Source: Paragonimus westermani (Eukaryota; Platyhelminthes; Trematoda; Plagiorchiida; Troglotrematidae). Taken from it: DNA of 64,000 nucleotides. Below, piece after piece: positions 25,218 through 34,855 of the stretch. The notes under the pieces were generated by a model, which was given only the letters and a program-made list of their open reading frames with translations, ran no database searches and had not been told where the DNA came from. Within the stretch, counting starts at the first letter, position 1; every line of letters begins with the position of its first letter. The DNA lies in the NCBI GenBank assembly GCA_008508345.1, contig QNGE01003516.1, positions 1-64,000 on the forward strand, given 5' to 3'. A program made the position numbers and the translations under genes.

Positions 25218-25420
25218 GAATTAACGAAAGGGTTGCAGATACGACGTATTCTCAATTGTGCACATCTGTACACAATACGTTTGTGGCATGCTTGATGGTT
25301 TATAGTTTAAGTTTTTTCAACCACTTTCTACGACTGTCCTCATTGACAATCCTTTTACTGCTGATAAAGCGAAACAAAAAACCATTTGCCGAGTTCTCTC
25401 TAGGCTTCCAAATTATCTAA
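25218..25420 (+). CDS. Candidate terminal exon B, possible membrane segment
   Basis: The acceptor ACTCATTTTTCAG ends at 25,217. In the phase left by the donor at 24,532 the frame continues GINERVADTTYSQLCTSVHN, TFVACLMVYSLSFFNHFLRL, SSLTILLLLIKRNKKPF and stops at TAA (25,418-25,420). The stretch from TFVACL to ILLLLI is hydrophobic and is followed by basic KRNKK, as in a single-pass membrane anchor. AATAAA stands 156 bases after the stop. I do not recognise the protein. Acceptor, phase, stop and poly(A) signal agree, which makes this the best host-gene end in the window. Confidence 0.38.
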
Positions 25421-25575
25421 TGACGAACTCGCTGTGAATGAGCATACCTAACTTCTTTTGAATTGTAAATTTCCAGCCGGTCTTGTGAATTCAATGCAAT
25501 ATTCGAGGTTATATTTTCATAAGTGAGGCATAAATATAAATGTACACATCTGTTGGATGATTATTCTAGGTTACA

Positions 25576-25581
25576 AATAAA
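25576..25581 (+). promoter_or_regulatory. Candidate poly(A) signal AATAAA
   Basis: Canonical hexamer 156 bases downstream of the stop at 25,418-25,420. Confidence 0.4.
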
Positions 25582-25727
25582 TCGCCAAAATCTATGGCAG
25601 CCGCGTTTCATACGAGAATTATTTACAAGCGTGCAAGGTTCGTGTGTGTGAGCGCTATCCTACTGTCACGGTGGTTGATGGTACTCGTTATCCAATTGAC
25701 CGTAAAGTATTCCGGACCAATCAATAG

Positions 25728-26133
25728 CTGACATTGAACGGTCTCCCTACTCATGGTACCGATGGTAAGTAAACAAACCATGTGTGTTTTGTTTTTAAAG
25801 TCAGCTCATTTTCCTATCGAGCAATCGTCGTTCGACGAGAGAATTTTCAGCTCACGTACTTTTACTCGCAATTGTAGGAACTTTCTGAACAACCGATCGA
25901 TACACATTAGCGGTGACACAAGTTTAATGAAAACATTTCCGATTACGCTCTATAATCTGCGGTTTGTTGTAAAGCAAACTGAAGATTTTAGAAAATCTTC
26001 GGATTGGTTAAGTTCAAAGAATGTTTTAGCTGGAGTAGCTAGGTTAGTGGACAACACAGAATCTAGTGATAGACCGCTATTGACTCGTCCAGCTGAAGGA
26101 TTTTATGCAAGTGCTTATATTGAAGACTCATAG
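25728..26133 (+). CDS. Candidate exons flanking a 40-nt intron
   Basis: A perfect donor, GTAAGT at 25,765, and a strong acceptor ending at 25,804 define a 40-nt intron. The 37 bases before it (25,728-25,764) read LTLNGLPTHGTD and follow an in-frame TAG that could itself be the end of an acceptor. After splicing the frame continues AHFPIEQSSFDERIFSSR, LMKTFPITLYNLRFVVKQ and LLTRPAEGFYASAYIEDS, stopping at 26,131-26,133. A second frame through the same junction is also open for a while, so the correct frame is uncertain. No family recognised. Confidence 0.28.
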
Positions 26134-26459
26134 CGTGGTAATTTTGAATCAGAAGAATTGATTCACTAGCAAGTGATGAAGTGAAGAAAGTTCTGTATAA
26201 GAAATGCATCATTAGGACTCTCTACCAGTTGTACCCATGATATCCGCTGATGTTTAACTGTCGCACAACCAAGAAAAACAACCCTGGGCCAAGAAAATGA
26301 AAGGAGCGCTAGAGGACCTAACCATTAAAAAAACCTTATCTTCATTAGAACATTCAACACCAAGTTGCCTGTATTCAAAAAGTAAACGGTCACGCTATAA
26401 ATGAGAATAAGACGGCATCAGTAAGAGACAACTTTCCCATGATTTTTGCTGCCCTGAAA

Positions 26460-26755
26460 TTAATTAGCACACGACTCGGACAAACAACAACATTCCCGCC
26501 ACTGATCCCGATTAACCGCCATCTCACCTAACATCTCCAAAAGGCGACTTTCTAAGTCGCGGAATTCCTAACCCAGAAGATGGACCCCGCCCATAGTGGC
26601 CAGCAGCTTGTTGAATGATTTCATTTCTCCACACCAGTATTTCATGTTTCTATTCCACACTTCGTGTAAGTCGCTCGAAGTATCGATTAAAAGTCCTCAA
26701 TCTGGCGGACGACTAGCTAGCATCCATAGCACGTGGCCTAACCATCTAAGTCTTT
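26460..26755 (-). pseudogene. LINE C-terminal tail
   Basis: Minus-strand translation from 26,755 gives RLRWLGHVL, then SDLHEVWNRNMKYW, GGVHLLG, EFRDLESRLLEMLGEMAVNR, and DQWRECC, ending at TAA (26,460-26,462). The RW-GHVLRM block, the WxxxMK spacing, the LGW-RD block and the M--NRDQWR-C ending are the conserved carboxy tail of RTE-type LINE polyproteins. There are in-frame stops where the family has other residues. It lies tail-out from the plus-strand LINE that starts 130 bases away at 26,886, so the two are parts of divergently oriented insertions. Confidence 0.75.
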
Positions 26756-26885
26756 TGCATACTTACAGGCTGAACAAATGAAGCTGTTTGACAATCACTA
26801 ACAAGCAAATGCTCTCAAACCTCTTCGTTGCTTATCTGTCGATTTTACTCAATCCAAGCAATTGAACGCAGATGTCGATGACTAG

Positions 26886-28222
26886 ATGCCTCAATACCCA
26901 GATTCAGATCATGCGCTGCTACGTTGTCGTTTCGTACTCACTTTTGCTGAGCAACGTCCCCACCGACAGCAACGATTGGCTGTTGAGAAACTGAATATAC
27001 CGTCGGTAAAGCATAAGTATCAAGCCAGCTTAGAAACCTACCTCAGTAGTTTTCACTCAGAAGAACCTGATCGCTCCTTGACTCAGATCACACAGGCCAT
27101 TCGTGAAGCAGGTACTGTGGCATGCGGCACGAGGGTACATGGGATGAACAAACATTGGATCTCGGAGAAATCCCTGGAGTTGTTAGAAGCCAGGCGGAAC
27201 ATCCCACTTAGCAGTTTATATAACAAGTGTAGAAGAGATGTCCGTAGGAAACTGAAACGTAGCCTAAATGCTGATCGTGAGGCTTGGTTGTTGGGAAAAG
27301 TTAAGGAGATGGAGACGGCTTTTGCTTCAGGAAACACTGACGAACTTTTTAGGCTCATCCGTGCCACTGGTCCCAGGCGACCGCCTGTCAGTGAAGCTAT
27401 CAGCGAGACAGATGGCACACTCATCTATAATAAGTCCAGAAGGTTAGAGCGGTGGGCGGAACACTTTGAGGGTCAATTTAACTGGCCTCCTGCTTCTACC
27501 GCATTGCCGCCACAAACTTGTGATGTAGTGCCATGGTCGGTAGACTTGGAACCATCCACTGATACTGAGGTCCGCAATTGCATTGCGGCTCTCAAGCGTA
27601 ATAAGGCTGCTGGTCCAGATGACTTCGTGCTGGTACTTTTCAAAGGAGGGGTAGAAGCGTTGATAGAAGCTTTGACCCATTTATTTCAACTCGTGTGGAC
27701 GACGGAAACTGTCCCCTCGAGTTGGGGTCACTCGACATTTGTTCCTATATTCAAGAAAGGTATCAGGGGCTCTTGTGAAAACCACAGAGGAATTAGTTTG
27801 ACCCCAGTCATTTCTAAGGTTCTTGCATCTATTATACTTCGCCGACTCACTGCTGCTCGGGAGGTAAACATTAGGGAAGAACAGGCAGGGTTTCGTCCCG
27901 GGCGGGGATGTGTAGATCACATTTTCACTCTTCGTCAAATTTTGGATCAGCGTCATGTATACCGCCGGCCAACAATTGTTGTGTTTCTCGACTATAAAGG
28001 TGCGTTCGATTCAGTGGATCGATCAACACTTTTAGAGTCGCTCAAACGCAGAGGTGTGCCGACTAAGTACGTGAACATATTATCGGCACTCTATTCCCAT
28101 ACTTCAGCTCAGGTTAGGGTTTACGGTGAACTGTCCGACAGTTTCAGCACCATGAGTGGCGTACGTCAAGGCTGTCCGCTGTCACCATTTTTGTTTAATT
28201 TCGTCATAGACGAAATAATGGA
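26886..28222 (+). CDS. LINE (RTE-like) reverse transcriptase, truncated by assembly gap
   Basis: Open for 445 codons until the N run. The first residues, PDSDHALLRC, are the end of an apurinic-type endonuclease domain (SDH block), and an in-frame TAG at 26,883-26,885 sits just before, so the true ORF began further upstream and the ATG at 26,886 is not its natural start. RT motifs in order: AAGPDD (241-246), NHRGISL (299-305), QAGFRPGRG (333-341), FLDYKGAFDSVDR with catalytic Asp 369 (367-379), and GVRQGCPLSPFLFN (425-438). Motif C (YxDD), thumb and C-tail would fall in the gap. The sequence after the gap does not resemble LINE. No stop in 1.3 kb of RT suggests a fairly young copy. Confidence 0.93.
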
Positions 28223-28976
28223 NNNNNNNNNNNNNNNNNNNNNNNNNNNNNNNNNNNNNNNNNNNNNNNNNNNNNNNNNNNNNNNNNNNNNNNNNNNNNN
28301 NNNNNNNNNNNNNNNNNNNNNNNNNNNNNNNNNNNNNNNNNNNNNNNNNNNNNNNNNNNNNNNNNNNNNNNNNNNNNNNNNNNNNNNNNNNNNNNNNNNN
28401 NNNNNNNNNNNNNNNNNNNNNNNNNNNNNNNNNNNNNNNNNNNNNNNNNNNNNNNNNNNNNNNNNNNNNNNNNNNNNNNNNNNNNNNNNNNNNNNNNNNN
28501 NNNNNNNNNNNNNNNNNNNNNNNNNNNNNNNNNNNNNNNNNNNNNNNNNNNNNNNNNNNNNNNNNNNNNNNNNNNNNNNNNNNNNNNNNNNNNNNNNNNN
28601 NNNNNNNNNNNNNNNNNNNNNNNNNNNNNNNNNNNNNNNNNNNNNNNNNNNNNNNNNNNNNNNNNNNNNNNNNNNNNNNNNNNNNNNNNNNNNNNNNNNN
28701 NNNNNNNNNNNNNNNNNNNNNNNNNNNNNNNNNNNNNNNNNNNNNNNNNNNNNNNNNNNNNNNNNNNNNNNNNNNNNNNNNNNNNNNNNNNNNNNNNNNN
28801 NNNNNNNNNNNNNNNNNNNNNNNNNNNNNNNNNNNNNNNNNNNNNNNNNNNNNNNNNNNNNNNNNNNNNNNNNNNNNNNNNNNNNNNNNNNNNNNNNNNN
28901 NNNNNNNNNNNNNNNNNNNNNNNNNNNNNNNNNNNNNNNNNNNNNNNNNNNNNNNNNNNNNNNNNNNNNNNNNNNN
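28223..28976. other. Assembly gap, 754 N
   Basis: Run of undetermined bases that removes the RT motif C of the LINE. The far side begins with a GATGATGATGATG repeat. Gap size in N may not equal the real length. Confidence 0.99.
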
Positions 28977-29768
28977 GATGATGATGATGCGTCTTCAACT
29001 ATAAGAGGTCACATTTTAAGCTACAAATTTATACAGCCCTCAAAGTCCCGAACCTCAAGCCTGCAGAGAGATGCCTCTCTATCACCAGAGATGTTTTAGA
29101 TTAGCGAATACCGCCCTAACATTGCAGATACGATCTTCTCTTTCTTCTTCCATGCTACCTTCTCTGTGGTTGGGACCTACTAACTACACAAATCGCTGAA
29201 CAACGTCCGTATCTGTCATGTAACATTGAATCTGCATCAATCCAGCAGTCCTTCAGAAACACTTTGCATTTCGAAACTGCAAAACGCATTCCATTTTATT
29301 CAGCAAAAGGTGCAGTCAGGCCCAGCGTTGTCTGTACTGCTTGAACATTGCTAAACAATAACATTGTATCGTCAAAAAAATTAAGACCAGCCAACCCTCT
29401 ATCAATTAGGAGTTTTGCGTAGACATTCTATGAGTGACGAAAAAAGTCCTCCGTCATTTCACTTATGAAGAAATGCAACGAAAGTGGTTAAAGTTGGGAA
29501 AAATGATGCAAGTCGCTCTTGGTGCTATGATACAAAAGATTCTCCTCTCCTTTATAGGGCTGAATAGTTGACTACTTGATACTGCATTCACTTTCCTACG
29601 CTCGCATGTATGTTCCAGCTTCAGTATTTGACACAAAATCAAATATGCATATATGGAGGGTCAACACGAATGTGAGCGCATGTCAAGCGTCTGACTGCAT
29701 ACACAGATGACATGTGGGATGAAAAAATCAAGGTTATTCGTCTGCTGATCTGTCTGTCTAAGTGTGGG
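28977..29768. other. No recognisable feature
   Basis: No LINE C-terminal motif is present after the gap. At the end of the stretch, a pyrimidine-rich tract and a perfect GTAAGT donor (29,769) may mark a splice region. Confidence 0.4.
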
Positions 29769-29813
29769 GTAAGTGGACAAAATGTTTACAACTCCGCATC
29801 CACATATCTTCAG

Positions 29814-30013
29814 GTTACGTTCTCTTAATAACAAATCTCCGTGACACGTGTCGCTATCAATTTACCGCTGATGTAGACCTATTATACAAGCATTTTGGAA
29901 TTAGACAACCAGTGACTCGTCAGTTATTTAGCCTGACCTCAAATGAAATGAAATGGTCATCAAGATCTCATAAACCATATAAGGATAGCCATATCAGTTC
30001 TCGTAATTCAGCC
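29814..30013 (+). CDS. Candidate exon, weakly RRM-like
   Basis: The acceptor CACATATCTTCAG ends at 29,813; 44 bases earlier is a perfect donor GTAAGT (29,769), together outlining a 45-nt intron. The exon frame reads YVLLITNLRDTCRYQF, ADVDLLYKHFGIRQPVT and NEMKWSSRSHKPYKDS, up to a donor GTAGGT at 30,014. YVLLITNL followed by DVDLLYKHFG looks like the first strand and helix of an RNA recognition motif of the PTB/hnRNP-L kind, but the second RNP motif is not visible here. A stop lies three codons before the intron in the matching frame, which argues against simple joining. Confidence 0.27.
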
Positions 30014-30439
30014 GTAGGTGATCAATGTGGCCTTCGCCGGTTCTGGCGACGTCGCGCATGAAAATTCTCCGTTCTTGAGTTTTTCAATCCCAAATATTTT
30101 CTGCATGTGGTCACCGACATTACAACTCGGCTTTCAAATGTGGTACCAAAATTGCCGTTGGAAGCACACTCTTACCACTGATCAACTTACAACTCATAAA
30201 CTGATATGTCTGATTTTTCTTGCTCATCCCATCTACATGCTCAATCCTGATAATCGACCAGAACCATTCGTTTTAATGTTAAACGAATCCTGGTGGGTGA
30301 ACTTACATCTGCATAGACGTATGTATTAACTGGTAAAGAACACAACAACAAACAGGGAGAAAATTAGATAAAAAATTGGAGATTAAACAGAAGTGGTTGA
30401 GTGATGAGACAACTTGATCTTGCTTGGCGTGAGGTCAAC

Positions 30440-30615
30440 AGAATAGTGGTGAACATGGTTGCCTCACAAAAGCGTGGTCCGGGGTCTAATCCCGGCCGCT
30501 GTAAGAATTTTGACAAGAGCTGAACTCGAACCTAGTAATTGTTTCGGCAGCTAAGAACAACTATGAGTGATGGTCAAGTTGAAATTGTTGAAATCCCAGA
30601 CCGCCTTTCAATAAA
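30440..30615 (+). mobile_element. SINE1 copy
   Basis: GGTGAACATGGTTGCCTC, AAGCGTGGTCCGGGGTCTAA and TCCCGGCCGCTGT cover the tRNA-like part. The body is AGAGCTGAACTCG and the tail CAACTATGAGTGATGGTCAA. It has the same orientation as the neighbour at 30,705. Confidence 0.7.
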
Positions 30616-30704
30616 ATGAAATATTACAGATTGAATGAGGCCGGAGTTTTCCATCTACCCCAGAAGTACTAATTGTTGGGTTATCGATTGTAGGTGTCAT
30701 ACAT

Positions 30705-30985
30705 CAACTGCCTCTTATCGGAAGGATCGGGCAACTTGACCATCACTCATACGCGAAGTTGGTTGAGCGTTCACACGCGATAACTGGGTAGTGCCCAATG
30801 TGAGATCAATGGCACAGTGGTCAATACGGTTGCCTATTGAAAGCGTGGCCAGAGTTTTACTCCCGGCTGTGGTGAGGATATGTACTATAGACGAGCCCTA
30901 ACAAGAGCGTGAATAGAGTGTTTGCCTTCGAGAAAGGCCAGCTGGAAAGTCCACATGAATGCTACAGCTGCGTCCAGCTGAATGG
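30705..30985 (+). mobile_element. SINE1 copy with head
   Basis: The head runs from GGATCGGGCAACTTGACCAT through GAAGTTGGTTGAGCGTTCAC. Box A region is TGGCACAGTGGTC, box B region GAGTTTTACTCC, then GGCTGTGGTGAGGATATG and a body with AACAAGAGCGTGAATAGAGT. It is one of the most complete copies. Confidence 0.7.
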
Positions 30986-31059
30986 TGTCCACTTTGAAGT
31001 TGAAGCTTTTGGAGTGATATTAATCAGTACTTTTCAAATCCAATGCCATTTTTTGATGA

Positions 31060-31175
31060 AAGATATTGAGGCAACTGGAGGTGTAGCAATTCCACGTTTA
31101 AGTATGCCGTTTTTGTCGCTGACTCGAATCCAGACAAAGCCCAAATATTCTGCAGCTAAGCTTCTTCTAACTAGG
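31060..31175 (+). mobile_element. SINE2 (second tRNA-like repeat)
   Basis: GCCGTTTTTGTCGCTGACTC, then GAATCCAGACAAAGCCCAAA and a tail GCTTCTTCTAACT. The core matches copies at 40.6 and 53.3 kb. It directly follows SINE1. Confidence 0.55.
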
Positions 31176-31199
31176 AGGCAGGTGACTTCATAGTTAAGT

Positions 31200-33504
31200 G
31201 GTCATGTGGATACAGAATTAAACAAAAACAAAGACTCTGGTGCTATACGACATGCACTGAATAGAACCACTCACAGAGTGTGTCATGAGCATATTTACTG
31301 AAAGCTGTCACTTTAGAAAAAACTGAATAACCTCCAACAGATCGAAAAATAACACGGTTTTTAGGTGAGCACTTGAGATAGCAGAGTGCAGACATTTTTC
31401 TGCTTGAAAATCTTCAAGTACGACAGCAGAAAGGTAGTAAAAACGGGAAGAAATGTGCAGAATGTTGCACTAAACATAGAAACATTTGAAACTCATTCAA
31501 ACGCCGAATAAAATTAAGTTATCGGAACCTGGGAAGAGGTACACCAATGTGAACTGTTTACTTTAGATTAGAATAATTCAAGCTGTCCAGAAAATTGGGT
31601 AATGAGTATTCGGAGATGGGTTACAAATCCGTGCGAATAAAGACCTGGGAAATAAGTGCGGTTATCAACGACTATTTTGACCATACAGGCGACGTGTGTT
31701 CAGTTTGAGGAATTGAGTAACAAACGTCTGAAGTATCGCTGGCACACTAGCTTAACAGTGATATCTTCCATTAAAGGTTTGATATCGCATTCCAGGTTTG
31801 TGTAACCCAAAATGATGACAAATATCCGACGGACAAAGCGATGAAATCTGGCAAGAACAATACAGTTTGAAAATAATTGTGGTTGATAGAACGTGAGCTC
31901 GATGGAGCGTGGAAGTAAGTTGCATTCAATTGTTGATGCACTCCTCGGCAAGTCTAAGTTAAGAATACTAGACTGAAAAGGGTTGCTTTTATACGTAATC
32001 TCATGGTTCTTTATCATAAGTTCATTCTAATTTCCTATAAATAATACTTAACCGCCGGTTTATCATCGCGTCAAGTACTGAGTCGGATCACTTGCCTTTG
32101 GCATCACGGGATCGAGATGTATTTCTTACTCAACACAGTTGGACACCGGATTCCAGATAACTCGCCACACATACCAGTAATTATTAAACTTAGGTTGCAA
32201 CCACTTTGCGTTCGAGGAACAGTGCACACGTGGGTACATTTGCTCGGTATTATAATTGTGTTTAATGGCAGTCGCTTTACGAATGCCGGAAGTCGACATT
32301 GACGTTTATTCTGTCTGATTTCGGGGAGAAATTAATGTCGGTTTTCTAACAACTCTTCATTCACCAGGGTAAGAGTAAAGCTAGATGTTTTCAAGTTGAA
32401 TAAACAAAACAAGGGTGGAGATCAAACACCAATGAGCAAAATGAGAAGGGTCATCATGCGAAGGGTGCACAGCTCATGCATACCAGCAGAGCACAATTGT
32501 ACTCAAATGATTCTACATTTATACCACTAGTTTCAGAACTCGCCTGAAGATGACCCACACTTTTTAATCGTAAGGAGGATACGCACACTTGCGGCGCCAC
32601 ACACTGGCTTGTAAATAAACTTTTGTGTGGTGGTCCAATGCGTGGGAATGTGGGAGGTGCAGACGATAACGCATATGCCCTGTGAGTTCGGGCGAAAACC
32701 CAGACGGAGTAGACAACGAGTCTCGGTATTTATAAAAGCCCTCTCATGGGATTAACGAGTTGGTGTTTGTGAATGTCTGTCACCATAGTGCTCAAACAAG
32801 TGGAATGTTTACATACAGGTCGTGTTTTGATCTCGTTGTTCGTTGAAGCATTAAGCGAATTAGGTAAGTTGGGCAATCAGATCGAATTTGGACAAGCGCA
32901 TGCAATTGTTGTGAAACAGGGTCTCACTGACCAGTATGAATCTGTGGTCACAGACAGCCGCAGACGACTCATTCATTCGGCAACTGGGGTCGTGTGTTTT
33001 AGTACTCGGTTGACCCAAATGACGAGCGCTTACCCTATTCAACTTCACGGTGCTGTATATGCGCTTGGTTCATTGTAGATGAACGCAGTTATTCACTAGT
33101 CTAGTTTTGGTGGTGCGATAGTGATGGGTAACCGAGAGCATTTGTTTGATGATCAAGTGGATAAGTTACTCCCATATTAAAAGCTCAGAGAAAAAATATA
33201 TGAATACTGTTCATGTATATCCCCGTTGGTTGAATGAACAGGGTTGTTTTGATGATCAGTTTGGTCTGGTATCTGTCACTATCGTCGAAATATTGTGTGC
33301 CTAAAATCACAGCTCCCAACCCCTTTCTTTCATTAGTGACATGACGAGGAGAGACGGTAAGAGTGAAACGTGAACTGCTGACCTTTGTACTGTTGGTCTT
33401 ATCCAGTGATATTTTTGCTCACACGTAAATCATCGTGCGGATTGGCAAATTTCACCCCACAACCTGACTGCACTTGTCTACGCCCATTCGCGCTGCAATA
33501 TTTC
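31200..33504. other. No recognisable gene
   Basis: Open frames at 31,700-32,017 (minus) and 32,773-33,078 (plus) are of chance length and have no similarity I can name. Confidence 0.4.
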
Positions 33505-33894
33505 CTATCGTTTATTAGCCAAAGGTGTTCGCTGAGGAGTCCGCTTCGGCTCTTGGACTTGGATGGATTCTGTTATAACGTGGGTCCGATATCCGGTTGA
33601 CCCAAGCTGGACAGTCTTAACGTGACCTTGGCGGTTGACGGTACTTTTTACTTTGAGATTGAACTCAGTGAAACCCCTGTAAACATCGTCCTGGCTGATT
33701 TGTATTGGATATATTTCATTAGGTGGGCATACACCGCCTGTCTCAATGGCATTGTCTAAAACACCGAGGTGCAAGATAAACGGCCAAGCCTCAACAATAT
33801 TTTGATTGCAATTACGAGCGGATGCTTGACAGCCCAAACCAGCAAGGACGTTAGCTGAGTAAATAGCGGTTAGACTCCAGGCTGAGGCCAAAAC
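33505..33894 (-). CDS. Candidate exon, very weakly papain-family-like
   Basis: A minus-strand frame of 148 codons (33,505-33,951), one of the longest non-repeat frames. After a CAG acceptor at 33,895-33,897 it reads VLASAWSLTAIYSANVLAGL, CNQNIVEAWPFILHLGVLD, GGVCPPNEIYPIQ, DDVYRGFTEFNLKV. The order SxW--TA, Cys cluster, EAW-F-LHLGV, GGxC, IYPI loosely follows cathepsin-type C1 peptidases just after their active site; if so the nucleophile Cys would be Ala, as in inactive members. Spacing is about 15 residues short. It ends in ANKR and a stop at 33,505. Codon choice looks coding; the family link is doubtful. Confidence 0.25.
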   Translation of the reverse strand, partial: VLASAWSLTAIYSANVLAGLGCQASARNCNQNIVEAWPFILHLGVLDNAIETGGVCPPNEIYPIQISQDDVYRGFTEFNLKVKSTVNRQGHVKTVQLGSTGYRTHVITESIQVQEPKRTPQRTPLANKR

Positions 33895-34435
33895 CTGTAA
33901 CTTCCAGATCGAATATGATGTACAAAATGAGACTTGGTGACTGGAGAACATATAACATTATTTTCTGCTGTTTAGGATGACTGCTTGAGAATTCATACTG
34001 TTTCCAAACGACTGCCAACGAAGATTGAGCCGTGTGAAGAATCGTAGATGACAGTTCAACTTGTTCACTCACCATCTGCAAACAAACGTAAAATTTGTTT
34101 GTCGAAACACTTCGGAAAATCCAGCTAGGCTTGCATTTCTGTGGCATACAACCTTTCCTCAAGACATGTTATACTGCAAACGTTGGTAGTTTTGTTTCCT
34201 CTGTGTCCTCTCACAATCTATATGACGAAATTTGTTGTGATCATGTGAAACTGTCAACTAAGAATTCTCCTGTTATTCACAAGCAAATGGATTCAGTGCC
34301 TTAGTTTGAAAATATTTGGCAATTTAACACTGCGAAAGAAATGTGGACTGTATTATTAATAAGTAGCTCAACAAAATATTTAAGTTAGAAGAGAGTTAGA
34401 AGAGCTATTTGTGAAAAATCAAGCAGTCAGCTTAA

Positions 34436-34627
34436 TTCGGCTTACCGTCAGAGACAGAATATCGAGACTTGGCAAGTGTTCCACCGGGTGAACCAGCAAA
34501 CCAAGGCGGCAGCCCAGTGGATTCACACATGGTGGACTTAATGTGGGAGAGTGAGACAAGAAGGTGGTCAGGTCTGAAACTGTTAACCAACAGCGATTTT
34601 CGGTTACCAATTTTCCTGCTCATCCAG
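34436..34627 (+). CDS. Candidate exon before a 51-nt intron
   Basis: The frame is open from 34,436 and reads ASVPPGEPANQGGSPVDSHM, VDLMWESETRRWSGLKLL, DFRLPIFLLIQ, ending at the donor GTTTGT (34,628). No upstream acceptor is clear and no ATG is well placed. Paired with 34,679. Confidence 0.25.
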
Positions 34628-34678
34628 GTTTGTGTTTTCATACTTATTATGAAATACGTCACCTTGTTGTCCTCACAG

Positions 34679-34855
34679 CTTCAGCTGGCGTGTTTGGACG
34701 GATTGTACAGTTCAAAGATCCCCCTTACTGAAAGAATTCCGAAGGTATTCGAGATTCCGCATTGTTTGTCGAGGGTGTACAATAATTCGTTTCCTTACAC
34801 AATGTTTCAACAACATCCACTATTCAAGACACGATTGGTTACTTCTGAAACGTAA
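34679..34855 (+). CDS. Candidate exon after a 51-nt intron
   Basis: The acceptor TTGTTGTCCTCACAG ends at 34,678. The intron from 34,628 is 51 nt, a multiple of three, so the frame is kept with or without splicing. The frame reads LQLACLDGLYSSKIPLTERI, PKVFEIPHCLSRVYNNSFPY and stops at 34,853-34,855; a weak donor GTATTC lies after IPK. No family recognised. Confidence 0.25.
   Translation, partial: LQLACLDGLYSSKIPLTERIPKVFEIPHCLSRVYNNSFPYTMFQQHPLFKTRLVTSET

Noticed and set aside
30440..30985. Possible tRNA genes in the SINE1 heads
   Set aside because: Box A and B are present but no cloverleaf with paired acceptor and anticodon stems can be drawn; copies share long non-tRNA bodies.
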